DNA from: Symbiodinium natans
Lineage: Eukaryota; Sar; Dinophyceae; Suessiales; Symbiodiniaceae
Length of the DNA: 64,000 bases
Direction: 5' to 3'
NCBI GenBank assembly: GCA_905221605.1
Contig: CAJNDS010002362.1
Location: 284,501 to 348,500 of the forward strand
The notes below the pieces were generated by a model, which made no database searches, was not told the origin of the DNA, and was given only the letters and a program-made list of their open reading frames with translations. Below, in pieces: positions 13,845 to 25,758 of the stretch. A program made the translations under genes and the position numbers. Numbering within the stretch: the stretch's first letter is position 1; each line of letters opens with the position of its first letter.

Positions 13845-13935
13845 AAATAGGGGAACCCTTTTTTCGGGGGTTCCTAGATGAAGGATGATAGTATTTGGGG
13901 GTATATTAGGGGTACCCCTAGTTTGAGAAAGGGCC
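13845..13935 (+). repeat. Dispersed repeat, copy 1
   Basis: This block shares the order AGGGG..CCTTTTTTCG..TATTTGGGGGT..ATATTAG with the reverse complement of about 34,735-34,830. It also contains the 12-bp palindrome AGGGGTACCCCT. The two copies are inverted relative to each other and about 21 kb apart, so they look like a short dispersed host repeat family. Confidence 0.5.
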
Positions 13936-14058
13936 ATTTAGAAGTCATAGTCCATGCAAGGAAGCGCTTTGTTCTGGCCGTCCAGCTTCCCGGACCGCCG
14001 CAAGGCCGCCCGAACACAGCGATTCCCTGCACAGCACGCTAAAGTCGGCTGGGTATTC

Positions 14059-14142
14059 AGTAATAATAGCAAAAAAAATAATAGTAAAAATAATAGTCGT
14101 AGTAGCAGTAGTAGTACTGCTACTAATACTAACAGTAAGAAA
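14059..14142 (+). repeat. Degenerate AGT/AAT trinucleotide tract
   Basis: A three-base periodic run of AAT, AGT, AGC, AAA and CGT units. In one frame it would code for Asn and Ser only, which makes it look like a decayed microsatellite. A similar tract is at 34,970-35,085. Confidence 0.7.
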
Positions 14143-16197
14143 ACGTGTAGCCTTCTGTGTGATTCTGTGTGCAGTGGCCGTGCCCATATGGCCGTGTTGA
14201 AGGTGTCGCCTCCTGGTTTGGAGGCAGGTGGCCAAAGGGTAGCGATGCGACTTCTGCACTTCTCCGTAGCCTCTCCCGATTTGCATTCACAGTCCTATCT
14301 TTGTGCCCGAGTGGTCGCGGGCTATACCAAATATGCCCACTTGCGCCAGCCCTCTCCAGCCCTTCAAAAGACGTGCCAAAGTTCACGGCCTGCTTCCAGG
14401 AGCTACGCTTGCAGAAGGCTCTTAGAATTTGCTCTGCTGCCAGCAGACAATCTTAGCCGTACAATTCCAGAGGGAGATCTGCGGTGACAGCTTCACCCGG
14501 CTCGGTGCGCGCAGTTCAGGTATGTTCAGGTGACATCAGGAAAGATGATAAGATCCCTCTCAAGATACACCTCGCCCCTTGTCCGTGAGGACCTGCACCC
14601 CGGGCAGACTCCAACTGATGTCCGCCAGACATTGGACCAGGTAAGGCCCCCAGCACTTTCGCGAGCCTTGGAGCACATCAAGTCGGGTGGCGTTTAGGCG
14701 TTGTTTGCAGCTTCGCACATCTTCACGAAACGTGCTCGGACCTCCGCACCATCACCCACGAAGCTTCAGCAAAGTTAAGCCGCTCAGGCTCTTAGGTCAA
14801 GCCCAAGCGTTACGTAACACTGCGCCACTCCGCAAAACTAGAAACGGATTAATGATGAACAGCCTCGACTGAAGCTATGAAATAGTAGTGAGTGGCCAGG
14901 CTAGGTGTAGGAAGTGTCACGCACGACCTTCGGTCAGAAGGGCTGGCTACGTATGATTGCTGACGCCTTGCTGTGGCGGAGCAACGCTGGCGACAAGGCG
15001 CCCCCTCTTGAACACCACGGCTGTGGAACTGGTTGCGAGTGGCTGGCGGCACGGCGGGAAGCAGAGGCAGCCGGCTGGGACTCTGAATGGCAATGAATGG
15101 TACAATGGGATAGATGGGTCATTGCTCGGGTCTGCTTTCGTTGCGGCGAGCTGAGTGTGCATATACACGTGGTGCCCAAAACGTTTGCTGATCTGGAAAT
15201 CCGCGCAGTTTGTCGATGTTCGCCTGCGTCTGCTTCCAGAGGACACAGTCGCGAGCCCAGTCGGCATTCAACTCTGAGCACCTTCGTTCATGGGAGAGAG
15301 AGGCATACCGTCTCATACCATCAACCATATACACGCCATGTGTAAGATTCCGGGGTAGCGCTTGAATCGAGATCCGAGATGTCTGAGGCAGTGCCCGAAG
15401 AGAGGGTGGAAGAGCTTCCCCCTGAGCTGACGCAGAAAGATGAGGCGACGATTGTCGCAGCTTATTCTTGCTGACTTCTGTTTGCAGACCTCAAACAGTG
15501 CCTGGATGTGCAGATATGGGCAGCGGTAGTTTTTCGAAGCCGCCACGGCTCAAATCTGGACCGATGGGGTGACCTCTGCAGCGGTTGAATTCACAATGGC
15601 CCAGCTGGCGCAACCACGACAATAGCTCTGGGCACTCGCCCAAGTCGGCGGCCCGGTCCTGCCCACGAGTCCGCGCGCGGCCTCGACCTTACAACGACTT
15701 CTGGCGCTTTGCATTGCTTGCAACCTTGTAACAACCTTAAGTAGCTCTGCTTTGTAGCTTCGCTTCTTCATGACTTCATGGGGAGAACAGAACGTGGCAC
15801 TCTGCAACGATTCCTCGCCCTCCGCCTTAAGGTGCAGATGCCACCGAATGCCCTGTCGTTGGATGTCCCCGCAGCCCTCATCAAGGACTCCCGGGGGCAG
15901 GAAGGGCTAAGCAATGCTACTCGTACGTGCAGCTGCCAGAAGCCTAAAAAAGCGAAAGGAAAGGGCGAAAAGAACGTTTGGTACCAAGAACATAGATGAT
16001 GGGACTGACAAGGTTTTTCTTCATCAAGCACGCGCTTTCACGAGAATGGAATGCAAGCTTAACCCGATCGAACCACATGTAAGTGACAACCATTCGTAGA
16101 CACTTGAGCATGAAGTTGTTCACTCACACATCCACCTTATCTTCTCCAGATGGGCAATTGTGGGGTCATTATCCCAACAAGGATGCGCAGTCTCCTG

Positions 16198-16602
16198 AAG
16201 GATCCAAGGTCGTGGACAGTGGAGGACATTAGCATTTGGCTTCATTGGCTGGGCATAGGCATCTCATCTTCAATGGTGGCCATCTTGCAGCCATGTGCAG
16301 CCCTATGCAATAAGCCTTCTGACAGCATGAAGGTGAGCACGTGGAAGCCTTTGCTTCTCGCAATGTGGATGGCCGGCTCTTGCTTCAGCTCGGGGCGGAG
16401 TCCTCCTGGGCGCCTTGGCGTGCCTTCATGTGAGGTACTCGTACCTCCAAAGTGGTACGCCACCAGCGATTCGGCGGTGAGATTGCTTCGTGAGGCGGAA
16501 CTGGGCGTGACAGACCCCGCGCAGCAGCGCGTTCTGGACTCCGCGGTCGAGCCGCTGAGGTCGGGAAACGAGCCATCGGCGGCTTCTGCCGCAAGGAAGT
16601 AA
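16198..16602 (+). CDS. SAM-domain protein (C-terminal exons)
   Basis: Three exons rebuild a sterile alpha motif domain, a small helical protein-interaction module. The first (to 16,258) carries the SWTVEDISIWLHWLGI core. A 74-nt GC-AG intron (16,259-16,332) joins in phase to EHVEAFASRNVDGRLLLQL from 16,333. The last helix (AELGVTDPAQQRVLDSAV) lies at about 16,490-16,570 and the frame ends at TAA 16,600-16,602, so the domain is close to the C terminus. The junction between the second and third exons was not resolved, and upstream exons are not certain. Homology rests on the SAM pattern (W..edV..WL, vdG..LL.L, lGi...R..il). The partner and role of the protein are unknown. Confidence 0.6.
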   Translation, partial: KDPRSWTVEDISIWLHWLGIGISSSMVAILQPCAALCNKPSDSMKVSTWKPLLLAMWMAGSCFSSGRSPPGRLGVPSCEVLVPPKWYATSDSAVRLLREAELGVTDPAQQRVLDSAVEPLRSGNEPSAASAARK

Positions 16603-18375
16603 AGCATCAGGAAGAAGTGTAACCAGCAAGAGAGGGAAAGACATGGGAGACATCAGCCAGGTGTTTCCATCAGGGGAGCGGCCTGGAGACGGGCCTTGCG
16701 TTGCACGCGATCGAGGGCCCTGTGGCGGGCCGGGTCTTTCTTGTGGGCAGCGGCGGAGTCTTTCGATTGCACGTGAGTTGAAATTTGGCCGAATGTTGTC
16801 ATGGTCACTTCTGTTAAGACCAGACCCATGTAAGTCTGCCAGCATAGAACCCAAACAGTGAGAGACCTTGGGGACACAAAAGCCAATGGCTCAAGAGCAC
16901 GTCCAAAACAAGCCAAGAGCCCAGAATGCAAAAGTCACGGCAGTTTCGCTGTTCGCAAGCCCAGACGTCCGAAAGCGGAACAGTTTCGCATCGGGTGAAC
17001 ACAAGCCGAAAGCACACACAGGCAGGCTTCGAGAAAAGCGCACGGTCCCGGGCCGCGCGCGCGCGCGACACATGCCAACATCCCGAAGCTGATCAATTAC
17101 TCTTCACGTTGGAACCCTGTAACGTTGACACATGTTGACACACTGTTTGGGGAAAAGCCTCTGACTGTGTGAACATGTTGGGAGTCATGTTCGCAACACC
17201 AAGCTGCGAAGGTCACCGGCGGGCGTCACTGCGCTTCAAATGGCATTGTGCTCTCTGAGAACTATGTGTGCCTAAGCTGTTGACTCGCAGATGGGTCGCT
17301 GCTCTTTGGTGCAACAGCCACCTACTTTACACCTACGTTACTGCTGATATGCAGTGCTTGCAGGTCAAGACGGCACTTCTTGATTCTCCGAGATCGCAGC
17401 GGGCAATACCTTTTACAAGATGTTGGAAGTACAACTGGAACGTTCCTGATGGTCCGAGAAGAGTTGCCTTTGGACCACCAGATGATTATCCAGCAGCTCG
17501 TGCTGGAAATCAGCTTCTGACTGGGGGCGCTTTACAAAGGTTGCAGGCGGCCCTTGCAGTTGCGGTACTGCAGGAGAGTATTCAAGAATATTTCAAGAGC
17601 TAAGGTTGGGCACCACGGAGCTGACAGTGCACATCGAGGAGGAATGCTGCACGCTGGTCGCAACCGAGGGTCCCGACAAGGAAAGGGGGGCGAAGGAAAG
17701 TGGATTCGGCAACCCTGATGAGCACACAGCACGAGTATTCTGCATGTAGTGACGCCGATCTCAGTGCTTTTTAAGGCAATGCGTTCGCGCAAAGCCCAGA
17801 TACCTTTGCAGGACATCAGCGCGATGGTCCCTCCACAGGGCCTTTTTGTGGGCAGAGAGGCGCCATCCAAAACCCTTGTGGTTTTTAGGGTCTAGAGAGT
17901 CTAGAGTTTAGGGTTTACATCCCAATGACTACTTCAGCACCGCGAACTTCGTTTAGCTCTTCCTCAGGTCGAACACCTCCTATCTTGCAGCAAGTTTCGA
18001 ACCTCAACTCCTTTCATGTTTTGCTACCTCCGTTGATTCTAACGATTCTAACGTCGCCACCTACTCGATGCTCCAAATCTATTCCGATGATTTTTGCAGG
18101 AAATAAGCGCCGAAGCAGCCTCCAAATGAAGAAGCGGAGAAAACAGAAAGCTTCAGAAGACACTGAGAATTTAGAGTTTCGATCAGGCGCTTCCAAAATA
18201 TTAGCCGCCAGCCTTCATAAATTTTCACGAGAGTTGATCTCATTTTGGGCATCCTTAGTTGCCAATCAACATGTGCCCAAAACAGGCCTTACGCCCAATG
18301 GACGCACTCGAAATCCAACGCAAAAAGCCGAATGATTCCGGTTCCATGCGTTGCCAGCGCAACTCGCGGTCTCAG
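16603..18375. other. Host DNA, one candidate exon only
   Basis: Contains a candidate exon at 17,591-17,749 (listed) and a degenerate telomere-like stretch at about 17,885-17,917. A 136-codon frame from 17,925 is Ser- and Lys-rich and cannot be supported. Near 16,880-16,895 there is a weak partial match to the dinoflagellate spliced leader, listed under rejected. Confidence 0.4.
17591..17749 (+). CDS. Candidate exon, unknown acidic protein
   Basis: The frame is open for 52 codons to TAG at 17,747-17,749. It encodes an acidic peptide including TTELTVHIEEECCTLVATEG, which looks like an alternating beta-strand pattern. An upstream stretch ending near 17,590 (about 17,500 on) encodes a helical Leu/Ala-rich peptide in another frame and may be joined by splicing. 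No family is recognised. Confidence 0.3.
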   Translation, partial: FQELRLGTTELTVHIEEECCTLVATEGPDKERGAKESGFGNPDEHTARVFCM

Positions 18376-19002
18376 ATTATCGAGCAAAGTGAGGCTGGAA
18401 ACGGCCTTTGCATCAGGGACCCTCAGATCTCTGCATTCCACTGCGAGGTGCGGCCAGATTGCGTGACCGGATTGTACGCTCATCAGTCGCCATGTGCGCC
18501 AGTCAGTAGTGACGTAGTGCGCAGTGACGGGCTTTCAATACTTTGCGGTTTATTGCAGCTTAGCCGAGAAGGCCAATTCAGATTTGGGTATCCTGCATGT
18601 CCTGGCATTGCCGACCGCTCCAACATACGGTGTATGTCATGTTGCGAAGTTGATTGTACTGAAATATTTTAAAAAGAGATGTCTTTGGAAGGTCCGTCCT
18701 GCACCTGACCACGGTTTCATCTTGGATGACAAATATTCCACGAATCGAACATGGCTGCGCTTGGCTGCCGACGGATGCTTGTTCAGCAGAAAGATGATAA
18801 AAAGATGGGAGACACCAAGTGCTAATCTCTTTCAAGTAGCTCGGATGGACGTACGCATGACAGCGACGCGTGCTGCAACAGTTTCGCGCGACATCATGCG
18901 ACATCTGGACCATTCTCCGAAGCCTGTTCAAGCGAGGTCAACCGTCGAAGCGATACTTGCTTCGAATTGGCGACCTTTTCAAAGTGGGCTCTACGCTCTT
19001 CC
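18376..19002 (+). CDS. FHA-domain protein exons
   Basis: Forkhead-associated domains bind phosphothreonine peptides. The exon ending at 18,447 contains GNGLCIRDPQISAFHCE. An intron (GAG|GTGCGG ... GGAAG|GTCC, 18,448-18,691) leads in phase to VRPAPDHGFILDDKYSTNRT and TWLRL, the diagnostic D..STN.TW.RL strand of FHA. A third piece at about 18,949-19,002 gives the closing strands (YLLRIGDLFKVGSTLFHA). The donor after TWLRL is not resolved and the start of the gene is not seen. A RING finger on the same strand starts 1.6 kb downstream, so one FHA-RING protein (compare CHFR or RNF8) is possible but unproven. Confidence 0.65.
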
Positions 19003-19840
19003 ATGCACTCCGGCAAAAACTCAGTCGATGGTTGCATGTGGTTGCGCAGACGGGGCACGGTTTCATGTGTCATGTTGTTGGAGTGGTTTGCCATGCGAGA
19101 GGCCGGTTCAACAGAGTGATACGTGACTGTGAATGCATTGCCCTTGAGACCTTGAGAACGCCTTGGTGCAGTATTCTGCCGATGGCATCATGTGCACACA
19201 AATGCTGAGCGTCCAGCAGCAAGCACGAAACAGGGCCTGCATAATCCCACAGCCATGTGAGTCGTGCGCGTATCTATGGCCATGGTTTGCCAAGAGCATC
19301 GAATGCGTTCTGGGCTCTTCCCTACAGTTCGGTTGGCATTTCCCCAGATTCTGAGGTGGTGGAACCTCCGCCGCTGGAAGCTGCTTGCATTAACAGAAGC
19401 TGCTCGCGCGTGGAACAGAACCCGACACCGACAGCGCAAGAGTGACGTGTGACAGATTGTGACAGAGGACGTGCCGGGTGAAGCGCTGCCTTCAGACCTG
19501 GACCCATTGGATCACACCCGATTTCCCACCTCGCCTAGTTCCGCAGAGGAGCCGGAGTTGAGAGCCTTGGCTGATATGCGATTTAACGCACAAAGCACAG
19601 CATCAAGTCGATGCACTTGGGCTTGTGAGAACCACTTCGAAGGTGACGATGTTGAAGCGGCTGTGCCAGGAGCCATACCTAGCGACTCTTGGCTGAGCAG
19701 GGCCTGTGCTAGAGTTTGAGAGTTTGCACATGTTGCATTCGTGGTGCTACAATTTCGTGCCCCAGGGTTCGATGGGATAAACATGGCCGAGAGAGACGGC
19801 CGGGATAGAGTAGAGCGGGACCTTCGGGCACCCCTGAGGC

Positions 19841-19894
19841 AGAAGAAGAAGAAGAAGAAGAAGAAGAAGAAGAAGAAGAAGAAAAGAAGAAGAA
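19841..19894 (+). repeat. (AAG)n microsatellite
   Basis: About 17 nearly perfect AAG units, encoding poly-Lys on one strand and poly-Ser/Phe or Leu on the other. It creates artefactual open frames on both strands. If the FHA and RING exons belong to one gene, the tract lies in it and is probably intronic. Confidence 0.9.
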
Positions 19895-20333
19895 GCCAAG
19901 GAGTCTCAACTCAGATGGGAGCCCGTGCTGGAGGGTGATGCTAGGTTCCTCCTGTATTTCTGTTTCTTGTTCGTCTTCTGGCTCCGAGTCTTACTTGTGA
20001 CCTTGGTTCCATTTGGAGCCTTCCGGTAGGCCGTCGCTTTCTCCAGAAGAGTATGCCCGGCGACTGACATCTTCCCGGCGGCAGATGGCAGAAGGCGAGC
20101 TCAGCGCGCGATGTCGGCGCGGGCTAGTCTGACAAAGAGATGCCCATGCTTGTGTCGTGCATTCTGTCTTGCGGGCTTCTCTCGACCAGGCTCTGTGCGG
20201 AGGGCGGCAGGCACAGCCAACGACCTGCAAGGAAGTCAGGACAGTTGCCGGATATCAATTGCAGGATGATGCACAGAGCAACATCTCTGCAACAATGCAT
20301 GTCAATTAAGGCGATGTTCTAGTTTACCATGTG

Positions 20334-20438
20334 CCAGGATGCCCGAGTCTTCGACATGCAGGAGAGAGAGCTCTCTTCCTTACAGCAGCGCATGCGGAAC
20401 TCACGGGCACAAACTGCCTACACGCTGCAGCAGCAGCG
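20334..20438 (+). CDS. Candidate coiled-coil exon
   Basis: One frame encodes a Gln/Arg/Glu-rich helical peptide (VFDMQERELSSLQQRMR then Q-rich sequence) with heptad-like spacing of Leu, Met and Ala, and stops soon after. It lies between the FHA exons and the RING exons on the same strand, which fits a coiled-coil linker of a single E3 ligase. Splice edges were not established. Confidence 0.35.
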
Positions 20439-20559
20439 ACAAGGACACCTGCCCGCATAAAGAGACGCGAGGGGCAAACGCAGGGCGCAGACATTGAGTC
20501 ACAAGCTGTCGCCCAATTGGTGATGCGCAAATTGGGCCACAGTGTCAGCTTCTTGCTGA

Positions 20560-20899
20560 GGAGGAGAGCGCAGGGATGAGCGACGAGACGAAGACCTCTG
20601 CAAAATCTGCTACGACGAGGTCCTGGACCTGCTACAGCACAGTTTGTGGAGAGTTTGTGCTGTCAACCGAGCGGCGATTGTGCGCTATGCAGTCCATGGG
20701 CAGTGCTTGCCAAGCTTGTGAGGTCATCGATGTGGTGCTCTACCCATGTGGCCACTTCATGCTTTGCAGATGGTGCGCGCAGTTGGTCTCAGACTGCCCA
20801 GTCTGCCGATACGTCATTACGGATGTCATTCGAACATACAAGGCTCCGACCTTCCACATGATTTGCCTTTGTGATTCACATTCTAGGAGAGCGTGCTAG
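20560..20899 (+). CDS. RING-HC finger protein (C-terminal exons)
   Basis: Probable E3 ubiquitin ligase. The exon ending at 20,619 encodes the first zinc pair in DEDLCKICYDE. An in-phase intron of 103 nt (20,620-20,722, GAG|GTCC ... GTGAG|GTCA) joins VIDVVLYPCGHFMLCRWC and DCPVCR. The spliced order C-x2-C-x11-C-x-H-x3-C-x2-C-x6-C-x2-C is a complete RING-HC. The protein ends at TAG 20,897-20,899, so the RING is C-terminal, as in MGRN1/BIRC-type ligases. Without the intron the first zinc pair is in the wrong frame, which supports the splice. The upstream part is uncertain and may be the FHA exons. Confidence 0.75.
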
Positions 20900-23800
20900 G
20901 CCCTTGCACCGCTCATGCTACGTAGTGCCGTGCTAGTGATGCAGCTTGTTGTGTGCAAGTGCTTCAGTCGTTGATGCCCTGCAGGCCTGACGCGGCTTCC
21001 CCAACAAGCGGAATTGCTGCGCAGCCCGTGTAGCCATGTCACACCACGTCGTCAATCAGCCGACAACGCGTACGTGCACCTGCTGCAGCCTGCTGCTGAA
21101 AAGAGAAGCTGTCCGTCCAGTGTGTAGGAAGCAGCATGTAGCACGCGTCTCCCTCGTCGGGTCATAAGAATCCTGATGTTCTCTGTCACGCATGCCGCCA
21201 TATGCCGACCTAACATCAACAAGCTTGGGCCAGTGTTATACGCCCTCATCTGACTGGCTGCGGGGTTTAGTTTGCCGACCAAAAACATGTTTTGGTTGCA
21301 GGACGGGTTGGCAGTTGACGCCAACATATTTGTCAACACGACTCACGTTATGCCGGTGCAATGGTGATTTCTCTGTTAAACTTTTTTTGCTAGGTGCGCG
21401 CGAGGGCATCTCCAAATGGAGATCGCATCACTTCTCTCAATTCGAGCTACGCACATGAGTTTCCGAAGCGTCTTCCTGCAGACTCTCTTATTTGGAAGCG
21501 TGCCGGGATGAAGCTTCCATGGACTTCCAAAGGTTTTGTCATCACGATCCCTTCTTGGGTGTTCCTTCTGCTCATCCTGAGACGTATCAGATGAGCGTCT
21601 GTGATTCATTCGCATGCCCCACATCAAGGGTCCTATTCATCTTCGCATGATGAGTATTGTCCAGACTTCAACCCAACTTCTGTTTCAATATCATCTTCAC
21701 TTGAAACACAAAGTCATACTTGCTTGACGCATCATGACTCTGGATGCTTCGGTCCGCTTCCTCGAAGTGCACAACCATGTTTGTCCCAGCGCTGCGTGAG
21801 GCAGAGCTGCAACGCCTCAGGGGCTATCGGGAGGCGCTCGATGTGACATAGGGCAACTCATGGCGCCCTTTCCCTGCCCTAAAGTTGGGGGCAATCTTGG
21901 GGTTTCAGAGGTCCTGGCGACCCTGAGCCGGCAGTCCGAGGAGCTGGAGGCCCATCTCGGAACATGTTCGGAGCACTGCATGACTGCTGTGCTCAGCCTG
22001 GGAGCCTCAAAGCGTTTTGCAGTTCGGCTGTTGTCACGTGCAACCCGGTCAAGCTTCAAATCAGCTGGGCTGTCACGTGCATGTGCCGCATGTCACACAC
22101 CATCCCCTGCCCAAGCCTCAAGCACACATGCAGCTATGATCAGCCATGCAGCTGTCAGGCACTGAGTGGGCAGGCTGGGTGCTTGACAGTGCTTGCCACT
22201 GTGAGTGTGCGCGTGAGCGTGCGTGAGCATGGGTGCACACAGCCCTTTCCACAAGCAGAATTAGAGGAGTCCATGGACTTGTCCCGCATCACTAGTCTGC
22301 CGGAGAAGGCCGGCAGAACCTGAAGGCGGTCGGCTGTCTCGTGTCGGTGAGCCTCAGTGAGCCACAGGTGAAGGTGGACCTCGCTCTGGCATTCTTATCC
22401 GCGCTCTTGGGCCGCAAGCATCAGACCCTATTGAGGCTCGGCCTCCAGAAGCAGCCTGTGCCCAGTGTGCCCCTTTGAAGGCATTTGAAAAGCCTATGCT
22501 GTTGTCGAGTCTTGGGGCAGGTTGGTGGAGAAGCAGGATGCAGAGTGTGATGACGCGGACAGCCCGAAGTCATGGGACTCAGGCAAGGAGGGCCCTCTTG
22601 CTGCGCTGTCAGCACTACATGCAAGCCCAAGCTGCGTGATCTAGTCAGGCAGTAGTCGGGTAACCGGCGCTTGGGCCCGCGATAGCCTGATCTTCCGCAC
22701 AGGATCCGCAGAAGCCAGATTGAAAGATGCTCTCGACAGCACCTGGGCTACATGAGGCAGCACGATGCTTGCCACTGCTTGCACAACTCCAGAAAGCACG
22801 ACTTAGCAGAAGTACGTGCCTCTTCCAAGGTCATGTGGAAAAGGCCTTTTCTGGAATGGCAAGCAGCTGAGAAGTGATTAGGGTTTGTGTTGCACAACGA
22901 AACATAGGACTACCATGGACTACACTAGGCACGCAGTGCACATGTGTCCGCGCGCACGGGGTGTGCATGTCCTCTCGCAGCTAGAAAGGATGTGTGGGGC
23001 CTAGTGTAGGGTTAGGTCTCAAAACTGCCCGCGTTCCAGCAAGAGGCAGCGGAAGAGTTGTTTAGAGAAGTGCTTTGAGGGCCCGTGCAGTCGCCACCAA
23101 GTACAGCCCCGTATGCATGCGAGCGCAGGCTAGTTGAAAAAGGATTTGCCACCACTGTTGTTGAACAGATTTGCTCTGTCGCCCCCTCAAACAAGCGAGA
23201 TTTACAATGGTCCACTTTGACCTGCTCTCCCGGATCATGAAAAGGAACGTGGGAGCGAAGCTCAAACAAGATATTGCGAAATGCAGCTTCCGAAACCATC
23301 TGAAACCCAGGATCGTGTTGAAGTGGCAACAAAATACAAAGCGTATTGAAGCCCTGAGGTCCGCTTGTTGGGCTTCGGAGACGCAAAGCGCGAGGCTAAG
23401 GTTACGGAGTTGGCGAGCAGCTATCTCAAGGCGCGCGCACACTGGCGTTTGGCCGCCATTGGCTGCAGCCCTCCTGCGCCATCCGTACTGTCTGTCAGTT
23501 TTTGTGTGGTTTGTCACATGCCCAGGACTTTTTGTGCTTCCATTGCTTGAAACGTGCCGAAGCAAGAAATATCTGCCTCTGCCCAGAGCGTGGCTCAACC
23601 CCCTACGGGTGGAGGTCCAAGCAAATCGAATCGGCCGCCACCAGCCAGCGTGCCTAGAGTGGTGTCAGGCCATGACACAGAGGACTGAAGGGAAATAATA
23701 AGACAGGTCTGCATCATGCCATCGTGCTGTTCTGTTTGCGTTCGAGTTGTCATCCTACGATGTCGGCGTGGAACATGAGCCAACAAGCATTCAAAAAGAA

Positions 23801-25758
23801 AGTTTGCTTTTGGTAAGGGGGGTGGTGGGGTGCTATCATGGCGTTCCAGCAGTATAAGGGTTCCCAGGTTCCTAAGTAGATGCCTCATACGAACTCGATG
23901 ATTGATGTGCATGATACGTCGTCCTACCGGCCCTGCTGGAGGACAGCTTTGGACGAGGTGGATGCCAAGGGCAGCTTCAAGAGGACAGCATGCCGTGCTG
24001 GGCCGTGCTTAGGCATACACTACAAGAGAGTTGGTCGATTGATGTGCACGGAACGGACGCTACCTGCGCTCAATAATCTCCCGCCAAGACAAAGTATCTC
24101 TGTACATATATATATATATATATATGGGGTGTACGTACTGCAATTGCTATTGGCAATTCGCAAGGCTGGTTCCGTTTTCTTTTTGCGACCGTTTCTCGTC
24201 AGTAGGTGAACCATGACATGCTTGACGTCTCTTGTATTTCTTTCTGGTACTTCGATGTTTCGCTTATTCGAGTGCGCCTTGTTCTTGGCATGCTGTACTC
24301 TTGAGCCTCTGCTCGCCTCATCCAGTAGCAGCAGGATGCAGCCCATGCCAACCCCGGTCTTCCAGTAAGTGCTTCTATCATGGGGCTACCTTAGCAGGGT
24401 GGCCACCGGAGCCTGAAAAAATGGAGGACGGATGCCACCTATCGCAATGTCATTGAGGAAGGTGGTCGCTTTGAGCCCGCGTGGGGCCGCTACCATTTGT
24501 ACGCAGCTTGGCTGCCAGGTCCAAGAGGCAGCACTCGTAACTCGGAACTCGTAACCAGAGTTTTTCTTAGCTCGGCCGCTCGACCGCTCGAAGACAGCTA
24601 CCACATTGAAGGTGTTTTAGGAATGCTAGGAAAAGCATCGAAGGCATTCGGAATGAGTTCTAGTCAGATATGTGATATTCCATACTTTGGGGGCACGGCA
24701 AGAGACTGGCTGAAACACTTGTAACCATTAGGGCTAGAGGCACACGTTTGAAGGGGTGCCACCGCTGGGGCATTAGCCGGTTGGCATCGCATGGCTATTT
24801 CTTTAGCTGTATCGCGATGCTAGCCACCGGGTCCGGGCGAACCACCGCATCAAATGCCGGGCGAAGAGCTTGGCCAGGCAGAAAAAAAATTCACGGGCCA
24901 CCGGGCGAGTGAATTGGAAAAGAAACTTGGCAAGGTGGTCCAGAGATTGTCCCGGGCTGGGGCAGATCGGCGGATAGGCGGCTAGGCTTCACCGCTATTG
25001 CATTGGGCTAGGCTTCACCGCTATTGCGTTGGCCAGGGAGACCATTCCTCGATCCAGGGCACGGCGGGCTTGTAATGCCGGGGTGCCCGCGCCGTCGATA
25101 GAAGTGGAGAAGCACTGGGCCTCGATGTGTCCACTCGCTCAAACGCTGATCGTTCAAGCGCTTGCGAGCTTGCACTTTCCAACAGTCGAGGCTTAGGTGT
25201 TGCACGGGGTAAGTGGGAGTGTCGACTGGGCAAGGAGCTAGAATATGCACTTGTGACGTGCAACAAGTTACGACACTGTATGCTAGCTCGGCCTCGCGCA
25301 GGTAATTGACTGCAACATCGACAGTGTGATAGGAATGCATAGGAATGCTGTGCAAAATGTCGAAGGCACTTTGACTGGAGGAATAGTGGAACATGTTTTA
25401 TACACAGCTAAGACGTTCCATCCATTCAGGGTTACGTGGCAAAACAGTGTCTGAAACATCTCATTTGGGCTACAAAGGCCTCAGTTTAGGGTGGCAATTT
25501 TGCATAGTCACTATTCAACCCACCCTCAGGAAAACTCCGTCCACTCGCTACAAAACAGATTGTCAGCGCATGTCGGAGCGCTCGCGAGTTTGCCTCTGCA
25601 CTTACGTAGTGTAGCTAGGAAACAATGGCCTCTAAAACCAACATAGCTCGACATGTCAAGAAACAATCGCCGTCGACTCAAGAAGTGCATTTGGGGTGTA
25701 GCATCGCAGTCTCAGTGGCAGTCCACGTGAGGGACGTGTAAGCGCACACCAGCTTAAG
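20900..25758. other. Host DNA, no assignable gene
   Basis: No domain or exon chain recognised. It holds an AT run at about 24,106-24,125 and a 26-bp tandem duplication at 24,980-25,031. The stretches around 25,129-25,180 and 25,540-25,600 look related to each other (both begin GTCCACTCGCT), suggesting a decayed local duplication. A missing 5-prime exon of the reductase gene must lie in here if that gene is intact. Confidence 0.45.
24980..25031 (+). repeat. 26-bp tandem duplication
   Basis: Two adjacent 26-bp units starting GGCTAGGCTTCACCGC, identical except for one base (GCATTG versus GCGTTG). Confidence 0.9.

Larger units (their letters stand above)
10959..16197. other. Host DNA with repeats, no assignable gene
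   Basis: Holds the foldback repeat at 12,852-13,095, a dispersed repeat copy at about 13,845-13,935 and a degenerate trinucleotide tract at 14,059-14,142, all listed separately. A stretch near 15,830-15,900 (+) could be an upstream exon of the SAM-domain gene, but no splice chain proves it. Nothing else could be assigned. Confidence 0.45.

Noticed and set aside
16880-16895. Second spliced-leader-like match (AGCCA..TGGCTCAAG)
   Set aside because: Requires a gap and mismatches inside the leader. A nine-base core is expected by chance in this much sequence.
17925-18335. 136-codon Ser/Lys-rich + frame ahead of the FHA exons
   Set aside because: No domain, no splice chain to the FHA exon and biased composition; could be 5-prime gene sequence but cannot be supported.
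19709-19938. Poly-Lys and poly-Ser frames
   Set aside because: Products of the (AAG)n tract; no flanking coding evidence.
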